5,824 nucleotides of DNA from Desulfobacteraceae bacterium (GTDB taxonomy: Bacteria; Desulfobacterota; Desulfobacteria; Desulfobacterales; UBA11574), in assembly GCA_002868985.1 (NCBI GenBank), contig PKTV01000212.1, positions 1 through 5,824 on the forward strand. The letters are read 5' to 3'. Made by a program: the position numbers and the translations under genes. Each line of letters begins with the position of its first letter. The first letter of the stretch is position 1. Below the pieces are notes generated by a model. The model made no database searches. It saw nothing but the letters and a program-made list of their open reading frames with translations, and was not told the origin of the DNA. Shown piece by piece: positions 1 to 5,824 of this stretch.

Positions 1-41
1 GGGCAAAAAGGGGTGCTTTCCAAAGGTCTCTCATCGGTAAT

Positions 42-300
42 ATTTTAGTCCTTTGAAACAACTCGATTTCAAAGGAGCTTCAGGTGTGATTAAATTTTTG
101 GCTGGAAGCTGTCTGAGTGAATTAGGGATCGTTTTGAAAGAACCATCGGCGATTTAACTTTATGGATGGAACCCCCTGTTAAAACAGAGACCGTTATTAA
201 TAGCCCGGGCAGGTTCTTTCATTACGAGCCCTTATGCACGAGTTCTTGCAGCAAAAATTTAATTATACCTGAAGCGGTAATGTTTTCAAAAGGCTAAAAT
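42..300. repeat. Long imperfect inverted repeat, MITE-like element or structured RNA
   Basis: Two arms are reverse complements of each other in three blocks with mirrored order: 42-58 with 284-300 (15 of 17 bases), 77-100 with 252-275 (22 of 24) and 125-144 with 212-231 (17 of 20). They enclose a 67-bp core (145-211) containing the palindrome GCCCGGGC at 203-210. The two differences in the middle block are G opposite T, so a transcript could pair through the whole block with G-U wobbles. The outer ends read ATTTTAG and CTAAAAT. The 7-bp word CTCTCAT lies on both sides (28-34 and 305-311) and could be a target-site duplication, although the gaps to the arms are unequal (7 and 4 bp). No credible gene lies inside. 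The structure itself is seen directly. Whether it is a non-autonomous mobile element or an RNA is inference. I see nothing else in 1-41 or 301-336. Confidence 0.7.
49..76. repeat. Perfect 10-bp hairpin in the left arm
   Basis: TCCTTTGAAA (49-58) is the exact reverse complement of TTTCAAAGGA (67-76), with an 8-base loop CAACTCGA. It sits in the left arm of the larger inverted repeat, where the left arm carries about 10 bases more than the right arm, so it looks like a local insertion or duplication of the terminal motif. No T-run follows it on either strand, so it is not a standard intrinsic terminator. Confidence 0.6.
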
Positions 301-336
301 GATACTCTCATTCTTATTTTTGAGTTTTCGTATATC

Positions 337-1335
337 ATGAATCTATCTTTAAAAAAAGTGAGTGCTTTAGGGCTTTGTTCCGGCGGATTGGACAGCATGC
401 TGTCAGGCATGCTGCTGCGAAAACAGGGAATAGAGGTTCAGTGGATAACCTTTGAAACGCCGTTTTTTTCATCTGAAAAGGCCAAAGAGGCGTCCAAAAC
501 TACCGGAATACCGCTCATCGTTGAAAATATAACACCGATCTACCTGAAGATGCTGACAAATCCTCGTTGTGGCTATGGAAAGCATATGAATCCGTGTATG
601 GACTGTCACGCGTTGATGTTCAATCTGGCGGGAAAGATAATGAAAGAAAAAGGGTTTGATTTTCTTTTTAGCGGCGAAGTGTTGGGTCAGCGTCCCATGT
701 CTCAAACCATGAATTCTCTCCGCTATGTAGAAAAACAATCCGGCTTTGAAGGGTATATTTTGCGCCCTTTAAGCGCTAAAAGGCTTCCTGAAACCATCCC
801 TGAACAACAGGGGATGGTAAACAGGGATCTACTGCTGGACATATCGGGCAGATCCCGAAAGCCTCAGATAAAACTTGCCAAAGAATTTGGAATTAAAAAC
901 TATCCGTCCCCTGCCGGAGGCTGTCTTCTAACAGATAAAGGTTATGCATCACGTCTCAAGGACCTTTTTGATCACCAGGACACCTATGCCGAAAGGGAGC
1001 TTCATCTTTTAAAATATGGACGACACTTACGGTTGAACAACACCACAAAAGTTGTCGTGGGACGAACCCAGAAAGATAATGAAAACATAAAAAATTATTA
1101 TGATCCGAATTTGGACACCATTATCAAAGTAAACAAAATTCCAGGCCCCATCGTTTTAATGCCCGGCGATGGCAGTAAGGACGTCAGGATACTGGCAGCT
1201 TCCATATGCGTGGGCTACAGTAAGGCCCCTGAAAACACCCCGGTTGAAGTTTCGGTGACCGCTCCCCGAGAACATGAGATCGTTCGCGTCATCGGTGTCC
1301 CGCCGAAAGAAATCAAGCACTTTCTGATACAGTAA
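337..1335 (+). CDS. PP-loop ATPase, ThiI/MnmA-like tRNA thiolation family protein
   Basis: This 332-residue cytosolic protein has the ATP-pyrophosphatase signature SGGLDS at residues 15-20, which in ThiI, MnmA and relatives adenylates a base before sulfur transfer. NPCMDC at 85-90 gives a CxxC pair (Cys87, Cys90) and resembles the MnmA catalytic-cysteine region. A further Cys196 lies in the AGGCLL motif. The C-terminal third (about 225-332) begins with YGRHLRL and continues to VVVGRTQKDNENI, which resembles the RNA-binding NFACT-R-type domain found on ThiI-like proteins of anaerobes. The likely role is thiolation of a tRNA uridine or a related sulfur transfer, but the target base cannot be read from sequence. 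It lacks the THUMP domain of canonical ThiI. The ATG at 337 places the P-loop at the usual N-terminal position. No good Shine-Dalgarno precedes it (only TGAG, 12 bases away). It is convergent with rlmN, and the inverted-repeat element ends 36 bp upstream. Confidence 0.8.
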   Translation: MNLSLKKVSALGLCSGGLDSMLSGMLLRKQGIEVQWITFETPFFSSEKAKEASKTTGIPLIVENITPIYLKMLTNPRCGYGKHMNPCMDCHALMFNLAGKIMKEKGFDFLFSGEVLGQRPMSQTMNSLRYVEKQSGFEGYILRPLSAKRLPETIPEQQGMVNRDLLLDISGRSRKPQIKLAKEFGIKNYPSPAGGCLLTDKGYASRLKDLFDHQDTYAERELHLLKYGRHLRLNNTTKVVVGRTQKDNENIKNYYDPNLDTIIKVNKIPGPIVLMPGDGSKDVRILAASICVGYSKAPENTPVEVSVTAPREHEIVRVIGVPPKEIKHFLIQ

Positions 1336-1357
1336 CTGAACGACAATTTGTCAACCA

Positions 1358-2404
1358 TTATAATAGCATATTCGCTCTAAGCTGACCGCAGGCCGCGGAA
1401 ATGTCTTGTCCCTTGCTGTGACGAATAACGGCCGTATAATTATTTTTGTTCAAAATGTCCTTAAAATGAAGGATCACAGATTCTTCAGGACACTCAAATT
1501 TACTATCTTGGTAGGTATTAAAGGGAATCAGATTAATTTTGGCCCGTATCGGTTTCAGCAACTTGACCAGACGTTTTGCGTCTTCTTCAGAATCGTTGAT
1601 CCCTTTTAACAGAATATATTCAAACGTGATTTTTCTGCGGGGCATCAGAGGATAGTTTGCACAGGCATCAAGAAGGTTTTCGATAGGGTACTTTCGATTG
1701 ATGGGCATCAGCATATCGCGGGTTTTGTTCTCTGTGGCGTTTAATGATATTGCCAGATTAACCTTTGTTTCACGCCCCAAATCGGAAAGCTTTGGAACAA
1801 GGCCTGATGTTGAAACTGTCATCCTTCGATTTGAAATTCCGAGTCCGATGTCACTGTCGGTGATGATATTAATTGCACCGACCACATTGGAAAAATTGGC
1901 CAGAGGCTCCCCCATTCCCATCATTACAATATTGGTGAGACGTTTTGACCCGCCGATATCGTATGCAACATCGCGAACTTGAGAAATGATTTCGCCTTTT
2001 GTGAGATTTCTTAAAAACCCTCCTTTTGCAGTAAGACAAAATAGACAGCCTTGCGCACAGCCGACCTGACTTGATATGCAGAGCGTATAATAATCCTTTT
2101 CCGGAATGAGCACACTTTCAATATATTTGCCATCTCTGAGTTTAAAAAGATACTTCTTCGAACCATCCTGTGATGTTTCGATACGTGCCTTTTCAAACCG
2201 ATGGATATAAAAATGTTGCGAAAGTCGCTCTCTGATCTCCTTTTTAATGTCGGTCATTACATCAAATGAATCTGCCTGCCGAAGATAGATCCATTTTAGG
2301 ATCTGATTGGCACGATAAGACTTGATATCCCTTGATTTAAGCCATAAAATAAGCTCATCTCTTGTGAGTTCTTTGATGTCTGTTTTTGATGAAATAGTGT
2401 TCAT
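1358..2404 (-). CDS. rlmN: RlmN, dual-specificity 23S rRNA (A2503)/tRNA (A37) C2-methyltransferase
   Basis: This 348-residue radical-SAM enzyme methylates C2 of A2503 in 23S rRNA and of A37 in some tRNAs, tuning the peptide exit tunnel and decoding. The iron-sulfur cluster motif CAQGCLFC is at residues 116-123 (Cys116, Cys120, Cys123). Seven residues earlier Cys109 matches the E. coli Cys118 position, and Cys339 in ISAACGQL matches the methyl-carrying Cys355, so both mechanistic cysteines are present. MMGMGEP at 161-167 is the SAM-binding GEP motif, and the N-terminal 90 residues match the RlmN accessory RNA-binding domain. The length is typical of the family, and the CxxxCxxC spacing with a C-terminal AACGQL separates it from other radical-SAM enzymes. 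Its start (CAT at 2402-2404) has no clear Shine-Dalgarno. It is divergent from ffh and ends 22 bp from the convergent PP-loop gene, with no hairpin terminator between them. A Cfr-type resistance paralog is unlikely given the ordinary chromosomal context. Confidence 0.96.
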   Translation of the reverse strand: MNTISSKTDIKELTRDELILWLKSRDIKSYRANQILKWIYLRQADSFDVMTDIKKEIRERLSQHFYIHRFEKARIETSQDGSKKYLFKLRDGKYIESVLIPEKDYYTLCISSQVGCAQGCLFCLTAKGGFLRNLTKGEIISQVRDVAYDIGGSKRLTNIVMMGMGEPLANFSNVVGAINIITDSDIGLGISNRRMTVSTSGLVPKLSDLGRETKVNLAISLNATENKTRDMLMPINRKYPIENLLDACANYPLMPRRKITFEYILLKGINDSEEDAKRLVKLLKPIRAKINLIPFNTYQDSKFECPEESVILHFKDILNKNNYTAVIRHSKGQDISAACGQLRANMLL

Positions 2405-2431
2405 GGGTTGAGTTGTATAAATATAATGTAG

Positions 2432-2452
2432 TAAAATCGTACGATGATTTTA
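2432..2452. promoter_or_regulatory. Inverted repeat in the rlmN-ffh divergent region, possible operator
   Basis: TAAAATC (2432-2438) and GATTTTA (2446-2452) are perfect inverted copies around a 7-base centre. An overlapping 10-bp perfect palindrome ATCGTACGAT lies at 2436-2445. The repeat ends 7 bp upstream of the ffh -35 box and lies between the two divergent starts, a position that suits a dimeric regulator. No known operator consensus is recognised, and AT-rich DNA makes short palindromes fairly common. Confidence 0.35.
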
Positions 2453-2459
2453 TTAAATC

Positions 2460-2488
2460 TTGACATAACATTATTTTACGATTACATT
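2460..2488 (+). promoter_or_regulatory. Sigma-70-type promoter for the ffh-rpsP-trmD operon
   Basis: A perfect -35 box TTGACA (2460-2465) is followed by a 17-bp spacer and the -10 box TACATT (2483-2488, 4 of 6 matches to TATAAT). Transcription would begin near 2494-2496, giving a leader of about 30 bases before the ffh ATG. The leader is AT-rich and has no strong Shine-Dalgarno, only TTGG near 2514-2517. No comparably good promoter was found in the minus direction for rlmN. Confidence 0.6.
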
Positions 2489-2524
2489 CAAGGTTTTTAA
2501 AATTTAGATTTTATTGGTACTTTT

Positions 2525-3856
2525 ATGTTTGATAATTTAAGCGACAAGCTGAATGCCGTATTTAAAAAGCTCAAAGGGCACGGCAAATTAACGGAAAAAA
2601 ATATCGAAGAAGGACTTCGGGAAGTCAGGATGGCGCTTCTTGAGGCCGATGTTCACTTTAAGGTCGTAAAAAGTTTTATCAGCGGTATTAAAGAGCGCTC
2701 GCTCGGTCAGGAGGTCATGTCAAGTCTGACTCCCGGTCAGCAGGTCATAAAAATAGTCAATGATGAGCTGACAAAGCTCATGGGAGGCGTGCTCGAAGAC
2801 TTGAACCTCTCCGGTTCCGTGCCTGTATCGATAATGCTGGTCGGGCTACAGGGATCCGGTAAAACAACGACAGCGGGTAAGCTCGCCGTTTTTTTGCGAA
2901 AAAAGGGGAGAAAGCCTTATCTGGTTCCGGCAGATATTTACCGTCCTGCCGCCATTGATCAGTTAACTAAACTGGGTGAGCAATTGTCTGTTCCGGTATT
3001 TCCTTCCAGCACGGACATGGATCCGGTGCAAATTTGCCAGGAAGCCAGAACAACGGCACACCGGACAGGATGCGATACCCTATTAATTGATACTGCCGGT
3101 CGTTTACATATCGACGAAACGTTGATGGACGAGCTTTGCCGCATCAAAGATACGGTAAAACCTACCGATATCCTTCTTGTGGCCGACGCCATGACAGGTC
3201 AGGATGCTGTAAATATTGCCAAGTCATTCAACAATACCCTTGATATTGGTGGTGTTGTCCTCACAAAGATGGATGGTGATGCACGTGGCGGAGCAGCCCT
3301 GTCCATCAAATCCATAACGAACAAACCCATAAAATTTGTCGGTGTCGGTGAAAAACTGAGTGATCTGGAGCCGTTTCACCCTGACAGGATGTCTTCAAGG
3401 ATTCTTGGGATGGGTGACGTTCTTACCATAATAGAAAAAGCTCAGTCTGTCGTTGACGAAAAGAAAGCAGCCGAACTCGAAAAAAAATTAAGAAAAAATG
3501 CGTTTACACTGGAAGATTTTCGTGATCAAATGGTTCAGGTTAGGAAAATGGGTTCTATGTCGGAAATAATTAAAATGATTCCCGGCATGAACAAGGTGAA
3601 GCAACTCAAAAACTTAGAAGTTGACGATAAAGAACTTATTAAGATCGAAGCGATCATAAATTCCATGACACCACAGGAACGGCGTCAGCATACGTTAATC
3701 AAGGGAAGCCGCCGTAAAAGAATTGCCAAAGGAAGCGGAACTAGTGTACAGGATATAAATAAATTGCTTAAGAATTATAATCAGGTTATGAAAATGATTA
3801 AAAATATAAACAAAGGTGGCATGCGTGGATTTGGCGCGGGTATGCCGTCGTTTTGA
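2525..3856 (+). CDS. ffh: Ffh, signal recognition particle GTPase (SRP54)
   Basis: This 443-residue protein is the protein subunit of the SRP. With 4.5S RNA it binds signal sequences and transmembrane segments emerging from ribosomes and delivers them to FtsY at the inner membrane. The N domain is about 1-95. The G domain carries the P-loop [10 protein letters not shown] (107-116), DTAGR (189-193) and [10 protein letters not shown] (247-256), which are diagnostic of SRP-family GTPases. The methionine-rich M domain runs from about 325 to the end and includes the RNA-binding stretch [11 protein letters not shown] (395-405). The M domain and the absence of an acidic N-terminal A domain distinguish it from FtsY. 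The length is near that of E. coli Ffh, and the protein ends in a typical Gly/Met-rich tail. It heads the operon behind the promoter at 2460-2488. Its stop codon overlaps the first base of the rpsP Shine-Dalgarno. Confidence 0.97.
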   Translation: MFDNLSDKLNAVFKKLKGHGKLTEKNIEEGLREVRMALLEADVHFKVVKSFISGIKERSLGQEVMSSLTPGQQVIKIVNDELTKLMGGVLEDLNLSGSVPVSIMLVGLQGSGKTTTAGKLAVFLRKKGRKPYLVPADIYRPAAIDQLTKLGEQLSVPVFPSSTDMDPVQICQEARTTAHRTGCDTLLIDTAGRLHIDETLMDELCRIKDTVKPTDILLVADAMTGQDAVNIAKSFNNTLDIGGVVLTKMDGDARGGAALSIKSITNKPIKFVGVGEKLSDLEPFHPDRMSSRILGMGDVLTIIEKAQSVVDEKKAAELEKKLRKNAFTLEDFRDQMVQVRKMGSMSEIIKMIPGMNKVKQLKNLEVDDKELIKIEAIINSMTPQERRQHTLIKGSRRKRIAKGSGTSVQDINKLLKNYNQVMKMIKNINKGGMRGFGAGMPSF

Positions 3857-3861
3857 AGGAG
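3856..3861 (+). promoter_or_regulatory. Shine-Dalgarno fixing the rpsP start
   Basis: AAGGAG lies 8 bases before the ATG at 3870. It shows that rpsP begins there and not at the in-frame GTG at 3816, which lies inside ffh. The first A of the site is also the last base of the ffh stop codon TGA. Confidence 0.85.
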
Positions 3862-3869
3862 AAATTTAT

Positions 3870-4124
3870 ATGTCAGTTAAGATCAGGTTGGCTCGGCACG
3901 GCTTAAAAAAAAGACCCTTTTATCGAATTGTTGTGGCTGATAGTAAAAGCCCTCGTGATGGTAGATTCTTGGAAAATGTCGGTACATACAATCCGGTGTT
4001 AGACCCGGCTAAGGTCGTTCTAAAACAAGAGAGAATTAAATACTGGATTGATCAAGGCGCAATTCTTACAGACACTGTAAAAAACCTTTTGAAAAAAGAG
4101 GGTTTTTTTACTGAACTTGCATAG
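3870..4124 (+). CDS. rpsP: 30S ribosomal protein S16
   Basis: This 84-residue protein is an early-binding small-subunit protein that contacts the 5' and central domains of 16S rRNA and is needed for 30S assembly. The N-terminus [20 protein letters not shown], followed by [22 protein letters not shown], is the S16 family signature. The C-terminal half, with [19 protein letters not shown] (57-74), is also characteristic. The length is normal for bacterial S16. Translation starts at the ATG following AAGGAG; upstream in-frame codons belong to ffh in another frame. It lies 13 bp after ffh and 45 bp before khpA, and rpsP-khpA-rimM-trmD is a widely conserved order. An A/T-rich inverted repeat (4079-4086 with 4101-4108) sits in its last codons. 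Confidence 0.97.
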   Translation: MSVKIRLARHGLKKRPFYRIVVADSKSPRDGRFLENVGTYNPVLDPAKVVLKQERIKYWIDQGAILTDTVKNLLKKEGFFTELA

Positions 4125-4169
4125 TATCTTTACCTCTAACGCTCATAAGCCAACAAAGGAGATGGAGTT

Positions 4170-4400
4170 ATGAAAGAGCTGATAAAATATATTGCTCAGG
4201 CGTTGGTGGACAATCCAGAACTGGTTGAAGTTTCAGAGGTAGAAGGTAACCAGACCTCGGTGTTAGAACTCAAAGTAGCCAAAGAGGACTTGGGAAAGGT
4301 GATTGGGAAACAGGGTCGAACGGCACGGGCCATGCGGACCATATTAAGCGCTGCTTCTGCCAAATTAAAAAAACGATCGGTTCTTGAAATTCTCGAATAG
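4170..4400 (+). CDS. khpA: KhpA, KH-domain RNA-binding protein (YlqC family)
   Basis: This 76-residue protein is essentially a single type II KH domain. The RNA-contacting GxxG loop is GKQG at residues 46-49, within [19 protein letters not shown]. In other bacteria KhpA partners with KhpB (Jag/EloR) and binds many RNAs, with effects on cell size and division. That role is family knowledge; only the KH fold is visible here. The start is secure: AAAGGAG (4155-4161) stands 8 bases before the ATG. Placement between rpsP and rimM is the conserved position of this gene. The length matches the family. rimM follows with a 4-bp gap or an overlap, depending on which rimM start is used. Confidence 0.93.
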   Translation: MKELIKYIAQALVDNPELVEVSEVEGNQTSVLELKVAKEDLGKVIGKQGRTARAMRTILSAASAKLKKRSVLEILE

Positions 4401-4404
4401 TACT

Positions 4405-4926
4405 GTGGGAAAAGATGGGTTTCTTCCTGTTGGCAAAATCGTTGGCGCTCACGGCGTAAAAGGGAACCTTAAGGTTTATTCTTACGCTGAATCCGTGTCC
4501 GTTTTCGAGCCAGGTCGCTTGCTCCTTGTCATCCATGCCGGTAAAATAGAAAAACATTTTGCTATAAAATGGGCCAAACCTCACGGCAAATCCATCCTTC
4601 TATCATTTAAAGGTATTGAGGACCGTAACACGGCCAAAACCCTGGTCGGGGCGGAACTTTTCATCGAACGGATCGCTCTACCTGAACTCGAAGAAGGCGT
4701 CTATTACTGGGTCGACATTATCGGGCTGTCGGTTTTTACAACCGATGATCAATACATCGGCCATGTTGAATCGATAATGCCCACGGGCAGCAACGATGTA
4801 TATATCGTCAAAAATCGAACTAAAGATGATAGCACTGAAATACTGATTCCGGCCATTGAATCGGTGGTGTTAGAAATAGATTTCGAGAACAAACTGATAC
4901 GTGTGGAGTTGCCCGAAGGATTGTGA
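4405..4926 (+). CDS. rimM: Ribosome maturation factor RimM
   Basis: RimM binds ribosomal protein S19 and helps fold the head (3' domain) of the 30S subunit. The N-terminal domain opens with the hallmark VGKIVGAHGVKGNLKVYSY. The C-terminal PRC-barrel begins near YYWVDIIGL (residues 100-108), contains GSNDVY (128-133) and closes with the ILIPAIESVV strand. The chosen GTG start gives 173 residues beginning MGKDGFLPVGKIVG, close to typical family N-termini, and lies 4 bp after the khpA stop. An in-frame TTG at 4384 would add 7 residues and overlap khpA by 17 bp; a stop at 4366 excludes anything earlier. Neither start has a Shine-Dalgarno, so translation is probably coupled to khpA. The identity is secure; the exact start is not. 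Confidence 0.93.
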   Translation: MGKDGFLPVGKIVGAHGVKGNLKVYSYAESVSVFEPGRLLLVIHAGKIEKHFAIKWAKPHGKSILLSFKGIEDRNTAKTLVGAELFIERIALPELEEGVYYWVDIIGLSVFTTDDQYIGHVESIMPTGSNDVYIVKNRTKDDSTEILIPAIESVVLEIDFENKLIRVELPEGL

Positions 4927-4955
4927 CCTCAGTGGATAACAGGCAAGAGAAAGGG

Positions 4956-5744
4956 ATGAAGTTCATAGCCCTTACGATTTTCCCGGAAATGTTTAATCCT
5001 TTTTGGGAACACGGAATTATCAGAAGAGCAATAGACCGAAATAAAATTCGGGTATCCGCCATAGATATTAGAAATTTTGCAGAAGGAAAGCACCGTGTGA
5101 CGGATGACAGGCCATATGGCGGGGGATGTGGAATGGTCATGAAGCCCGAGCCTCTGGCCGCTGCTATCCGGGCTGCAACCCAAAAAGCGCCTTTATCAAA
5201 GAAGATTTTGCTAACACCCCAGGGAAGACGATTTGATTCGGGTGTTGCTCATGAATTGTCGTCATCCGATGGACTTATTCTCATCTGCGGTCGTTACGAG
5301 GGTGTAGATGAACGGATTTGTCACGATTTCATCGATGATGAAATTTCCATCGGTGATTATGTTCTTACCGGAGGCGAGTTGGCTGCCATGGTAATTATCG
5401 ATGCGGTAACCCGACTGATTCCCGGCATACTTGGTGGTAAAGAATCTGCTGAAAAGGATTCATTTTCAGGTAGCGTTTTAGAATACGCACAGTATACTCG
5501 ACCCAGAAGCTTTGAGGGACATAATGTTCCCGAAATTCTGTTGTCGGGAGACCACCAAAAAATTGAGAACTGGAGGCTTGAAACATCGCTGATCCGGACG
5601 TTTCTGAAAAGACCGGATTTGTTGGAGAACAAGGCCTTGAGCAAACAGGAGATTGAAATTCTTAAAAAGTGGTGTGTTGATATTGAAAAAATCATACACA
5701 ACCAATCTTTATCTGGCCCTGGTGCACTATCCGGTGGTCAATAA
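4956..5744 (+). CDS. trmD: tRNA (guanine(37)-N1)-methyltransferase TrmD
   Basis: TrmD is a SPOUT (trefoil-knot) SAM-dependent enzyme that makes m1G37 next to the anticodon and prevents +1 frameshifting. This 262-residue product shows [13 protein letters not shown] at the N-terminus, [17 protein letters not shown] (51-67), LTPQGRRF (86-93), the knot motifs [15 protein letters not shown] (107-121) and [15 protein letters not shown] (129-143), then IPGILGG and EKDSF with the expected catalytic Asp168. The ATG at 4956 aligns with family N-termini; a GTG at 4923 overlaps the rimM stop in a GTGA arrangement but adds 11 unconserved residues. The gap to rimM is 29 bp, and a purine-rich tract precedes the ATG. 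The last dozen residues ([12 protein letters not shown]) look unconserved: that DNA also encodes the start of the next gene in another frame. Confidence 0.96.
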   Translation: MKFIALTIFPEMFNPFWEHGIIRRAIDRNKIRVSAIDIRNFAEGKHRVTDDRPYGGGCGMVMKPEPLAAAIRAATQKAPLSKKILLTPQGRRFDSGVAHELSSSDGLILICGRYEGVDERICHDFIDDEISIGDYVLTGGELAAMVIIDAVTRLIPGILGGKESAEKDSFSGSVLEYAQYTRPRSFEGHNVPEILLSGDHQKIENWRLETSLIRTFLKRPDLLENKALSKQEIEILKKWCVDIEKIIHNQSLSGPGALSGGQ

Positions 5745-5824
5745 GCATGGCGAAATTATCGCTTCTGCGGTAACGAACCTTGATTTGCATGATATTTCCA
5801 GATCGGCAAAAACATATGGCGTAC
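5683..5824 (+). CDS. 5' end of SPOUT-type RNA methyltransferase (COG4752-like), partial
   Basis: The reading frame +1 relative to trmD encodes [19 protein letters not shown] and then [20 protein letters not shown] before running off the window. I recognise this as the N-terminus of the SAM-dependent RNA methyltransferase family (COG4752, Methyltrn_RNA_4), which commonly follows or is fused to trmD in Desulfobacterota and other anaerobes. Its RNA target is not known to me. The conserved part starts at about 5704, so the gene must overlap the trmD tail. Candidate starts are TTG 5683 (chosen), TTG 5677 and GTG 5674; none has a well-placed Shine-Dalgarno, and the frame is open back to 5641. Coupling to trmD translation, or a fused product through a frameshift at the A-run 5686-5691, are both possible. 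Family recognition is fairly firm; the start is uncertain. Confidence 0.75.
   Translation, partial: MKKSYTTNLYLALVHYPVVNKHGEIIASAVTNLDLHDISRSAKTYGV

Noticed and set aside
41..260. Protein-like reading frame across the left region, with a stop at 155-157 and another at 38-40
   Set aside because: The two open pieces are only 38 and 34 codons, lack start codons and ribosome-binding sites, and lie within inverted-repeat sequence, so they are most likely by-products of the repeat and not a decayed gene.
121..297. A second 58-codon open frame on the plus strand
   Set aside because: It has no start with a ribosome-binding site, no recognisable motif, and is contained in the same inverted repeat.
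241..306. Outward-facing promoter in the right arm driving the PP-loop gene
   Set aside because: Possible -10 boxes (TATACC at 264-269, TAAAAT at 295-300) have no acceptable -35 box at 16-18 bp.
1..336. tmRNA, RNase P RNA, 6S RNA, SRP RNA or tRNA
   Set aside because: None of the conserved core sequences I know for these RNAs was found; only the inverted-repeat pairing is visible.
1342..1352. GACAATTTGTC palindrome between the convergent genes as a terminator
   Set aside because: It has a one-base centre, no room for a loop and no T-run on either strand.
1406..1982. Plus-strand open frames opposite rlmN, and similar opposite-strand frames across ffh, rimM and trmD
   Set aside because: They are shadows of well-identified genes, without motifs or ribosome-binding sites.
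3816..3869. GTG at 3816 as the rpsP start
   Set aside because: It lies inside ffh, and the S16 signature begins at the ATG at 3870 behind a strong AAGGAG.
4923..4955. GTG at 4923 as the trmD start
   Set aside because: The upstream GAAGGA is only 2 bases from it and the extra 11 residues are not like TrmD N-termini; the ATG at 4956 fits the family.

Overview
This window is an ordinary bacterial chromosome segment with one unexplained element at its left edge. Base composition is moderately AT-rich. The gene order ffh-rpsP-khpA-rimM-trmD, followed by a COG4752-type RNA methyltransferase, together with a ThiI/MnmA-like PP-loop protein, suggests a Desulfobacterota (deltaproteobacterial, sulfate-reducer-like) genome. 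That assignment is inferred from gene content and order and was not tested by a search.

Layout. Positions 1-336 contain no convincing gene. Most of this stretch (42-300) is a long imperfect inverted repeat: three blocks in the left half (42-58, 77-100, 125-144) match, in mirrored order and reverse complement, three blocks in the right half (284-300, 252-275, 212-231). It is either a small non-autonomous mobile element (MITE-like) or a structured RNA/leader, and it ends 36 bp before the next start codon. Positions 337-1335 (+) encode a PP-loop thiolase-like protein, probably a tRNA-thiolation enzyme. It converges, with a 22-bp gap, on rlmN (1358-2404, -), the radical-SAM methyltransferase of 23S rRNA and tRNA A2503/A37.

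Positions 2405-2524 are a short divergent regulatory region. It has a consensus-like sigma-70 promoter (TTGACA, 17 bp, TACATT) pointing into ffh and a perfect 7+7 inverted repeat just upstream of it. From 2525 a tight plus-strand operon follows: ffh (SRP GTPase), rpsP (ribosomal protein S16), khpA (KH-domain RNA-binding protein), rimM (30S maturation factor), trmD (tRNA m1G37 methyltransferase) and the 5' end of a second RNA methyltransferase that overlaps the trmD tail out of frame and runs off the window.

The theme is translation: ribosome assembly (S16, RimM), rRNA and tRNA modification (RlmN, TrmD, the PP-loop protein, the COG4752-type enzyme) and co-translational targeting (Ffh). The coding part is conventional. 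The observations worth a second look are the inverted-repeat element at 42-300 and the trmD/methyltransferase junction at 5683-5744, where a single base in an A-run separates an overlapping pair from a fused protein.
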